Source: Kiritimatiellia bacterium
GTDB lineage: Bacteria; Verrucomicrobiota; Kiritimatiellia; RFP12; UBA1067
Reading direction: 5' to 3'
Length of the DNA stretch: 12,128 nt
NCBI GenBank assembly: GCA_017411125.1
Contig: JAFPNP010000274.1
Span: 1 to 12,128, forward strand
The notes below the pieces were generated by a model. It was not told where the DNA came from, searched no databases, and worked only from the letters and a program-made list of their open reading frames with translations. Shown here piece after piece: positions 6,447 through 12,128 of this stretch; position 1 is the first letter of the stretch; each line of letters starts with the position of its first letter. Both the position numbers and the translations under genes were made by a program.

Positions 6447-7451
6447 ATGAAGAAAGTCAGCTACAAGGAACTCGGCCTCGTCAACACCAAGAAGATGTTC
6501 GCGAAGGCCGTCAAGGGCGGTTACGCCATCCCGGCGTTCAACTTCAACACGATGGAGCAGATGCAGGCCATCGTCCAGGCGTCCGTCGAGACGAAGAGCC
6601 CGGTGATCATGCAGGTCTCCAAAGGCGCTCGCAAGTACGCGAACCCGACGATCCTCCGCTACATGGCGCAGGGCGCGGTGGAATACGCCAAGGAACTTGG
6701 CTGCAAGAAGCCGCAGATCGTGTTGCACCTCGATCACGGCGACAGCTTCGAGACGTGCAAGAGCTGCATCGACATGGGCTTTTCCAGCGTCATGATCGAC
6801 GGCTCGTCCCTGCCGTTCGCGGAGAACATCAAGCTCACGAAGAAGGTCGTCGCCTACGCGCACAAGTACGACGTGACGGTCGAGGCCGAGCTCGGCGTGC
6901 TGGCCGGCGTAGAGGACGAAGTCGCCGCCGAAGAGAGCCACTACACGAAGCCCGAGGAAGTGATCGAGTTCGCCACCAAGACCGGCTGCGACTCGCTCGC
7001 CATCTCCATCGGCACTTCGCACGGCGCCTACAAGTTCAAGCCCGAGCAGTGCACCCGCGATCCCAAGACCGGCCTTCTCATCCCGCCGCCGCTCGCGTTC
7101 GACGTGCTCAAGGCCATCGAGAAGAAGCTTCCCGGCTTCCCGATCGTCCTTCACGGTTCCAGCTCGGTGCCGCAGGAATACGTCAAGATCATCAACGAGA
7201 ACGGCGGCAAGCTCCCCGACGCCGTCGGCATCCCCGAGGAGCAGCTGCGCAAGGCCGCGAAGAGCGCGGTGTGCAAGATCAACATCGACTCCGACTCCCG
7301 CCTCGCCATGACGGCGGCGGTGCGCCAGTACTTCGCGCAGAATCCCGGACACTTCGATCCGCGCCAGTACCTCGGCCCGGCCCGCGAGGAGATGAAGAAG
7401 CTCTACATCCACAAGATCGTCAAGGTTCTCGGCTCGAACAACAAGCTCTGA
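6447..7451 (+). CDS. fba: Class II fructose-bisphosphate aldolase
   Basis: A zinc-dependent aldolase that splits fructose 1,6-bisphosphate into glyceraldehyde 3-phosphate and dihydroxyacetone phosphate, and runs in reverse in gluconeogenesis. The 334-residue TIM-barrel protein has HLDHG at 94-98 (Asp96 catalytic, His97 metal ligand), Glu148 in VEAELG, and metal-binding His192 (GTSHG) and His236 (LHGSS). The phosphate-binding NIDSDSRLAM lies towards the C-terminus. The start is ATG 6447, with AAAAAAGGAA directly upstream as ribosome binding site; in-frame codons back to TTG 6414 lie in the leader. The VSKGARKYAN region and the long acidic loop before SHYTKPEE place it with the ketose-bisphosphate aldolases of the Clostridia/Bacteroidetes-like type rather than the E. 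coli FbaA type, which is my impression only. A close relative acting on tagatose bisphosphate cannot be fully excluded. Confidence 0.93.
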   Translation: MKKVSYKELGLVNTKKMFAKAVKGGYAIPAFNFNTMEQMQAIVQASVETKSPVIMQVSKGARKYANPTILRYMAQGAVEYAKELGCKKPQIVLHLDHGDSFETCKSCIDMGFSSVMIDGSSLPFAENIKLTKKVVAYAHKYDVTVEAELGVLAGVEDEVAAEESHYTKPEEVIEFATKTGCDSLAISIGTSHGAYKFKPEQCTRDPKTGLLIPPPLAFDVLKAIEKKLPGFPIVLHGSSSVPQEYVKIINENGGKLPDAVGIPEEQLRKAAKSAVCKINIDSDSRLAMTAAVRQYFAQNPGHFDPRQYLGPAREEMKKLYIHKIVKVLGSNNKL

Positions 7452-7470
7452 CAGCCAAAGGGATAAAGCA

Positions 7471-9600
7471 ATGGCAAACGTACAGTCATTCATGGGGAAG
7501 GCGGCGTTTGCCGCTGCCGTCTGCGCCGTCTGCGCTTTTGCGCAGGCGGCGCGTGTCGATTTGCATCCGCACCAGTTCGATCCGGGCGGATGGAAGCTCG
7601 ACGTGCAGTTCATGGACGAGATGGGCTCGCCTCAATTGCTGGCGCACGGCTGCGGAATCCCGGTGCCGATGGCGTCCGTCGAGGCGGAAATTCCCGCTGC
7701 CGGCGCGTGGCGCGTCTGGGTGCGCTCGCGCAAGTGGGTGGACGGCGCCGGCGCGTTCCGCGTGAAGGTGGACGGAACGCCTCTCGCAAAGACGTTCGGC
7801 GTCTCGCAGGGCGAATGGGCGTGGGAGGACGGCGGCACGGTCGAGCTTAAGAAAGGTGTGGCGCGGATACAGCTCGAAGACATGGACGGATTCGACGGAC
7901 GCTGCGCCGGCATCGTGCTTGTGAACGACGGGTCGCGTCCCGAAGGAGCGTTGAAGCCGGGCGACGTGGCGGAGACGGTCGATGCGGACTTCGTCGTTGT
8001 CGGCGGCGGCCTGCCCGGATGCTGCGCGGCCGTCGCCGCCGCGCGGCGCGGGCTGAACGTCGTGCTTGTGAACGACAGGCCCGTGCTTGGCGGCAACGCT
8101 TCGTCCGAGATCCGCGTGTGGTGCGGCGGCGAGGCGCGCTATCCGCTCGTGAAGGAACTTCGCGGCTGGTTCATGAACCGCGACGCAAATCTCTTCATTT
8201 CGGACGACCGGCGCTTGCGCATCATCGAAAACGAAAAGACGCTTTCGCTGCGTCTCTGCACGCGCGTGTTCGCTGCGGAGAAGGAGGGCGGCAGGATAAA
8301 GAGCGCGCTCGCCCTCGACTGGAAGCGCGGACGCACGGTGCGTCTGCGCGCGCCGCTCTTCTGCGACGCCACTGGCGACGGCTGGCTTGGCGCGTACGCC
8401 GGCGCGGACTTCCGCATGGGACGCGAGGCCGCGAGCGAGTTCAACGAAACGCGCGCGCCCAAGAAGGCGGACGGCCGCGTGCTCGGCGCTTCGCTCATGT
8501 GGACGAGCGCGGTGGCCAACACGGACATTCCCTTCCGCGCCCCGTGGGCGGAGCCGCACGCGCAGGGCGTGACTGCCGTCAACGGCGAATGGAACTGGGA
8601 ATACGGGATAACCCGCAATATGGTGGCCGAGGCGGAGGCGATACGCGACCGCCTGTTCCTTGCAATCTACGGCGCATTTTCGCGGGCGAAGCGCAATCCG
8701 GCGCATTCGCGGCGCGTGCTGAACAACGTTCCGTTCCTGCTCGGCAAACGCGAGTCGCGCCGTCTCATGGGCGACTACGTGCTGTCCGAAAGCGACGTGA
8801 AGGAAAGGCGCGAGTTCGAGGATGGAATCGCGTCCGGTTCGTGGGCCATCGATTTGCACGAGGACAACTGCAAGAAGGGCGTGGACTTCCTCACCACCTG
8901 CTCCGGCGGAACCTACGGGCGGTACTGGATTCCGTACCGCACTATATATTCGCGCAACGTGGAGAACCTCTTCATGGCGGGGCGCTGCTTCAGCTGCACG
9001 CACGTCGGCCTTGGCAGCCCGCGCGTGATGAACACGCTCGCACAGCTTGGATGCGCCGCCGGCGAGGCTGCGGCTCTCTGCCGCGAGCGCGGACTGCTTC
9101 CGCGCGGAATCGTGGAAAAGAAGCTGGCCCGCACGCTCCAGCGCAGGCTGGGCGGCGACTTCCCCGGAAACCCGGACCCGGCGCACGCCGACTGGCGCTA
9201 CATTGACGACATGGATGAACGCGTGAAGTTCGGCAAAGGATGGAAATACCGCCGTTTCCACAACGGCGACCAGTTCGGCCACGGGGCGCACACCGTGCAG
9301 GGCAGCCTGTCGGGCGCGGGCGACGTCGTCTATCCGCTTCCCGTCGGAAAGGCGGGCCGCTACGCGCTCATGGGGCGCGTGCCGTATCTCTACAACAACA
9401 AGTCGGAATCCGAGACGGAGATGGAGATTTCGTCTGGCGGAGAGGAGACGCGCTTTACGGTCAACCAGATCATCGGCACGGGCGATTGGCGCAAGCTCGG
9501 CGTGTTCGATCTCGCTCCCGGCGCGACGCTGCGGATCCGCCCGTCCGCGTCCAGCGGCACCGTCATTGCGGACGGTTTCGCGATCGTGCCGGAAAAGTGA
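7471..9600 (+). CDS. Secreted FAD-dependent oxidoreductase with flanking carbohydrate-binding-like domains
   Basis: A 709-residue exported flavoprotein of unknown substrate. Residues 1-26 form a signal peptide (Lys10, hydrophobic Ala/Val/Cys core, AQA cleavage site before Ala27). Residues about 28-155 look like a beta-sandwich (GAWRVWVRSRKWV...FRVKVDG...IQLEDMDGF). The FAD-binding Rossmann motif is DFVVVGGGLPGCCAA, with Gly178-x-Gly180-x-x-Gly183, followed by GGNASSEIRVW and, further on, FCDATGDGWLGAYAGADFRMG and LFMAGRCFSCTHVGLGSPRVMNT. This is the pattern of the FAD_oxidored family. The last 110 or so residues (VQGSLSGAGDVVYPLPVGKAGRYALMGR onward) resemble the golvesin/xly-type sugar-binding sandwich. 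The start has AAAGGGA at 7457-7463. The gene lies 19 bases after fba and 20 before uxuA. Such proteins are frequent beside glycan-utilisation genes in Planctomycetes and Verrucomicrobia; the reaction is unknown. Confidence 0.85.
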   Translation: MANVQSFMGKAAFAAAVCAVCAFAQAARVDLHPHQFDPGGWKLDVQFMDEMGSPQLLAHGCGIPVPMASVEAEIPAAGAWRVWVRSRKWVDGAGAFRVKVDGTPLAKTFGVSQGEWAWEDGGTVELKKGVARIQLEDMDGFDGRCAGIVLVNDGSRPEGALKPGDVAETVDADFVVVGGGLPGCCAAVAAARRGLNVVLVNDRPVLGGNASSEIRVWCGGEARYPLVKELRGWFMNRDANLFISDDRRLRIIENEKTLSLRLCTRVFAAEKEGGRIKSALALDWKRGRTVRLRAPLFCDATGDGWLGAYAGADFRMGREAASEFNETRAPKKADGRVLGASLMWTSAVANTDIPFRAPWAEPHAQGVTAVNGEWNWEYGITRNMVAEAEAIRDRLFLAIYGAFSRAKRNPAHSRRVLNNVPFLLGKRESRRLMGDYVLSESDVKERREFEDGIASGSWAIDLHEDNCKKGVDFLTTCSGGTYGRYWIPYRTIYSRNVENLFMAGRCFSCTHVGLGSPRVMNTLAQLGCAAGEAAALCRERGLLPRGIVEKKLARTLQRRLGGDFPGNPDPAHADWRYIDDMDERVKFGKGWKYRRFHNGDQFGHGAHTVQGSLSGAGDVVYPLPVGKAGRYALMGRVPYLYNNKSESETEMEISSGGEETRFTVNQIIGTGDWRKLGVFDLAPGATLRIRPSASSGTVIADGFAIVPEK

Positions 9601-9620
9601 CAAAGCGAAAGGTCTGACGC

Positions 9621-10829
9621 ATGAAGGCGGGATGGAGGTGGTTCGGGCCTTCCGACGCGATTTCGCTTCGGGAGATACGCCAGGCGGGCGTGACGGACGT
9701 CGTCACGTCTCTTTACGGCCGCAGGCCAGGCGACGTGTGGCCGTTGCGCGAGATAAAGTCTTGCGCCGAGAAGGTGCGCAAGGCGGGCATGGCGTGGAGC
9801 GTGGTGGAGTCCGTCCCGGTACATGAGGACGTGAAGAAGCGCACCGGCGACTTCCGCCGCTACATCGAGAACTACAAGACCAACCTCCGCAATCTCGCCG
9901 AATGCGGCGTTAAGGTTGTCTGCTACAACTTCATGCCCGTCCACGACTGGGCGCGCACCGACCTGCATCTCGAACTGCCGGACGGGTCGGTCTCGCTCGG
10001 ATACGACGCATACGAGGTGTGCGCGTTCGAGATGTTCGTGCTGAAGCGCAAGGGGCTGGAGGCGGACTACGGCGAGGCCGTGCGCGAACGGGCGAAGAGG
10101 CTGTGGGCCAAGGCGTCCGCCGCGCAGAAGAGGCGCGTCGCGTCCGCGCTGCTCACGGGGCTTCCCGGCACGACGGACGACGCCACGCCGGACGGCCTCA
10201 GGCGCGAGCTTGCGGCATATGCCGGATTCGACGGACGCCGCCTCAAGCGGAACCTTTACGATTTTCTCAACGAGATTTCGCCAGTCCTGGACGAGACCGG
10301 CATCGACATGGCGATCCACCCCGACGATCCGCCGTTCCCGATCTTCGGCATTCCGCGCATCCTCTCCTGCGCGAAGGACATACGCGACATGGTCAAAGCG
10401 TGTCCTTCTCCGCACGTCGGCGTGACGCTCTGCACTGGATCGCTCGGCGCGAACCTGAAGAACGACGCCGTGAAGATATTCCGCGAGTTCCACGACAGGA
10501 TACACTTCTGCCATTTCCGCAACCTGCTGCACTCCGAGCCGGGCGTGTTCCGCGAAAGCGACTCGCACCTCGTCGGCAACACGGACATGCCCGCGCTCAT
10601 GCTCGAACTCGTCCTCGAGGAACGCAGGCGCGGAAAAGAGATCGTGATGCGCCCGGACCACGGGCGCATGCTGGACATCGACAAAGGCCGCAAGTGCTAC
10701 TACGGCTATTCTTACGGCGGGCGGCTGATCGGCCTTTCCGAACTGCGCGGGCTGGAGATGGGAATCAAGTTCGGCCTGGACCGCAAATCCGCGAAAGGGG
10801 CGTGCGCGACGCGATGGACGAAGGGCTGA
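9621..10829 (+). CDS. uxuA: Mannonate dehydratase
   Basis: Dehydrates D-mannonate to 2-keto-3-deoxy-D-gluconate, the step in glucuronate breakdown that leads to the Entner-Doudoroff intermediate. The 402-residue TIM-barrel protein is close to the usual 350-400. Family motifs are present: WRWFGPSDAISLREIRQAG at the N-terminus, VCYNFMPVHDWARTDL, and HPDDPP at 233-238. Also present are Cys271 in TLCTGSLGA, HFCHFRN at 295-301, and MRPDHGR at 343-349. The Cys, His and Asp/His residues of the last motifs are the expected Mn/Fe-binding and catalytic positions. AAAGG lies ahead of the ATG. It follows the secreted flavoprotein by 20 bases and overlaps the exonuclease gene by 16. No uxaC, uxuB, kdgK or kdgA is in the window, so the rest of the pathway must be elsewhere. 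Confidence 0.93.
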   Translation: MKAGWRWFGPSDAISLREIRQAGVTDVVTSLYGRRPGDVWPLREIKSCAEKVRKAGMAWSVVESVPVHEDVKKRTGDFRRYIENYKTNLRNLAECGVKVVCYNFMPVHDWARTDLHLELPDGSVSLGYDAYEVCAFEMFVLKRKGLEADYGEAVRERAKRLWAKASAAQKRRVASALLTGLPGTTDDATPDGLRRELAAYAGFDGRRLKRNLYDFLNEISPVLDETGIDMAIHPDDPPFPIFGIPRILSCAKDIRDMVKACPSPHVGVTLCTGSLGANLKNDAVKIFREFHDRIHFCHFRNLLHSEPGVFRESDSHLVGNTDMPALMLELVLEERRRGKEIVMRPDHGRMLDIDKGRKCYYGYSYGGRLIGLSELRGLEMGIKFGLDRKSAKGACATRWTKG

Positions 10830-11944
10830 TTCGCAACCTGCCGGATCTCGAAGAGGCGTGCGCCGCGCTCGTCGCTGGCGGCGTGGCCGCGCTCGACACG
10901 GAGTTCGTGTGGCGAGCGACGTACAGGCCGCATCTTGCCATCGTGCAGATGGCGGGGGCGGACGGCGTGTGCCGTGCGCTCGACTGCCAGCTCGGAACGG
11001 ACGTCGCGCCGCTGGCGTCGGTCGTCGGCGACGCGGACGTTGTGAAGGTGCTACACGACGCAAGGCAAGACCTCGAACTTATATGCCGTCTCGTCGGTGC
11101 GCCGCCCGCAAATGTTTTCGATACGCGGCTTGCGGCTGGTTTCTGCGGCTATTCCGCGAATCTGGGGCTCCAGAAACTTTTATTCGACGTGCTGGACGTC
11201 GGGCTGCCCAAGACCGAGACGTGTACCGACTGGAGCCAGCGTCCGCTCACGGACGCCCAGGTGCGCTATGCGCTCGACGACGTGCGCTATCTTGCGAAGC
11301 TGCGCGAGGCGCTGCTGGCGAAGTGCGACGAATGCGGCACGCGGGCGTGGCTGGAGGAAGATCTCCTGAAATACGAATCGCCTGAAGCATACGGCGACGT
11401 CGATCCCGACGAGGCGTGGAAGCGCGTGAAAGGCGGCGGGGCGAACCGCCTGCGTCCGCGCGGGCTCGCCGCGCTGCGCGCCGTGGCGTCCGTCCGCGAG
11501 AGGCGCGCGATCGAATGGAACCTGCCGCGCGCGTGGCTCGGGGACGATGCGTCGCTCGCAGACCTCGCCTGGCGCGTGCAGCGCGGGGAGAAGAGATTCC
11601 CCGACGTGCGCTTCCGCCACCGCCTGAAGAACGGTGCGCAGCGCGACCGCGTGGCGGCGGACTACGCCGCGGCGCTTGCGGAGGCCGCCCGGCTGCCAGA
11701 CGGCGAATGCCCCGACCCGGTGCATCCGGACTATCCGCGCGAAGTGCTGGACGCGGCGGACCGGGCGCATGAATACCTCGTCGCGCGCGGCGCGGAACTG
11801 CATGTCGATCCGGGACTTTTCGCGAACCGGGCGCAGATCGCGGCGTTCGTGGACGATCCCGAGACGCCGGACAATCCGCTCGCCGAGGGATGGCGTTTCG
11901 AAACCGCCGGACGCACGGTGATCGAACGTTTCTACGTGGCGTGA
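10814..11944 (+). CDS. rnd: RNase D-type 3'-5' exoribonuclease
   Basis: A DEDDy-family exonuclease that trims the 3' ends of tRNA precursors and other small RNAs. The 376-residue protein has exo I Asp28-x-Glu30 (ALDTEFV), exo II Asp86 in HDARQDLELI, and exo III Tyr152-x3-Asp156 (YALDDVRYL), so all four acidic residues and the Tyr are intact. DTRLAAGFCGYSANLGLQKLL and TDWSQRPL are typical RNase D segments. A HRDC-like helical region follows at roughly 215-285 (LRAVASVRERRAIEWNLPRAWL...LADLAW), then a further helical tail. I place the start at ATG 10814, inside the end of uxuA, with AAAGGGG at 10794-10800; the spacing of 13 bases is long, and GTG 10802 is in frame but too close to that site. 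Its place in a sugar-acid operon is probably just co-transcription. Confidence 0.92.
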   Translation: MDEGLIRNLPDLEEACAALVAGGVAALDTEFVWRATYRPHLAIVQMAGADGVCRALDCQLGTDVAPLASVVGDADVVKVLHDARQDLELICRLVGAPPANVFDTRLAAGFCGYSANLGLQKLLFDVLDVGLPKTETCTDWSQRPLTDAQVRYALDDVRYLAKLREALLAKCDECGTRAWLEEDLLKYESPEAYGDVDPDEAWKRVKGGGANRLRPRGLAALRAVASVRERRAIEWNLPRAWLGDDASLADLAWRVQRGEKRFPDVRFRHRLKNGAQRDRVAADYAAALAEAARLPDGECPDPVHPDYPREVLDAADRAHEYLVARGAELHVDPGLFANRAQIAAFVDDPETPDNPLAEGWRFETAGRTVIERFYVA

Positions 11945-11955
11945 CGGATTCGCGC

Positions 11956-11985
11956 TTGCGCGATGCAGGGCGAAAGAGGTATAAT
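11956..11985 (+). promoter_or_regulatory. Promoter for the last gene
   Basis: TTGCGC (11956-11961), 18 bases, then a perfect TATAAT (11980-11985) preceded by GG, starting 12 bases after the rnd stop. The -35 is overlapped by the small inverted repeat CGCGC-TT-GCGCG (11951-11962). Transcription would start near 11992. Confidence 0.75.
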
Positions 11986-12009
11986 TGACGCGGTTGAGGA
12001 AACGCCCAT

Positions 12010-12128
12010 ATGTGCGACAAGGAAAAGAACGATCTCTTCTACGTCTGCTCCCTGATCGAGTATACGGGGCGCAGGACGAAGAACCGTCGCGGCGACGTGG
12101 TCGCCGCGATGGACGACGCTTGCCTCAA
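12010..12128 (+). CDS. Unidentified protein, N-terminal 39 residues, 3' end outside window
   Basis: Not recognised. The frame is open from ATG 12010 to the window end and begins MCDKEKNDLFYVCSLIEY, continuing with TGRRTKNRRGDVVAAMDDACL. It is a hydrophilic start with a hydrophobic helix-like FYVCSLIEY followed by a basic patch (GRRTKNRR). There is no signal peptide. GAGGA (11996-12000 region) supplies a ribosome binding site, and the promoter just upstream with a perfect TATAAT supports a real, independently transcribed gene. The beginning resembles that of small conserved hypothetical proteins, but I cannot assign a family. Confidence 0.65.
   Translation, partial: MCDKEKNDLFYVCSLIEYTGRRTKNRRGDVVAAMDDACL

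Noticed and set aside
6200..7765. Open + frame running from the repeat array through fba
   Set aside because: It overlaps fba in another frame, and the product is an Arg-rich shadow with no domain.
7486..9603. Open frame of 705 codons on the minus strand antisense to the flavoprotein gene
   Set aside because: The + strand frame has a signal peptide, Rossmann motif and ribosome binding site; the antisense product is Arg/His/Ala-rich without recognisable motifs.
10802..10813. GTG at 10802 as the rnd start
   Set aside because: It is only one base from the AAAGGGG ribosome binding site, too close for initiation; ATG 10814 is preferred, although the spacing there is long.

Overview
The window is GC-rich and reads entirely on the + strand, with tightly packed, often overlapping genes. 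I see ten protein-coding genes (the first and last cut by the window edges), one 382-base gap containing a striking tandem palindrome array, and three promoters that share one layout. The tig-clpP-clpX core shows an ordinary bacterial chromosome. The high GC, the secreted FAD-dependent oxidoreductase with sugar-binding-like flanking domains and the uronate enzyme next to it would fit a gut or environmental bacterium of the Planctomycetes-Verrucomicrobia-Lentisphaerae-Kiritimatiellota group. That placement is inference from general resemblance, not from a marker tree.

Region 1 (1-1331): the C-terminal two thirds of a phenylacetate-CoA ligase (PaaK type), followed with a 4-base overlap by a small protein made of two ACT domains. 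Together they look like the end of an aryl-acetate/aryl-pyruvate (aromatic amino acid) catabolic operon.

Region 2 (1332-6064): a promoter, then a five-gene unit: trigger factor, ClpP, ClpX, aspartate 1-decarboxylase (PanD) and the tRNA 2-thiouridylase MnmA. clpX-panD and panD-mnmA overlap by 4 bases (ATGA, GTGA), so the classical protein-folding/proteolysis operon has been extended with pantothenate synthesis and tRNA modification. MnmA is a variant with a CxxC in place of the usual DxxC and a Tyr where the second catalytic Cys normally sits.

Region 3 (6065-6446): no convincing gene. It holds seven complete and one truncated copy of a palindrome with dyad AAACCGTG-CC-CACGGTTT, spaced exactly 22 bases apart. 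A 6-base inverted repeat and a strong promoter with a perfect TATAAT follow.

Region 4 (6447-11944): class II fructose-bisphosphate aldolase, a secreted FAD-dependent oxidoreductase, mannonate dehydratase (UxuA) and an RNase D-type 3'-5' exonuclease, separated by about 20 bases or overlapping, so probably co-transcribed. Fba and UxuA link sugar-acid breakdown to lower glycolysis.

Region 5 (11945-12128): another promoter with a perfect TATAAT, and the first 39 codons of an unidentified small protein.
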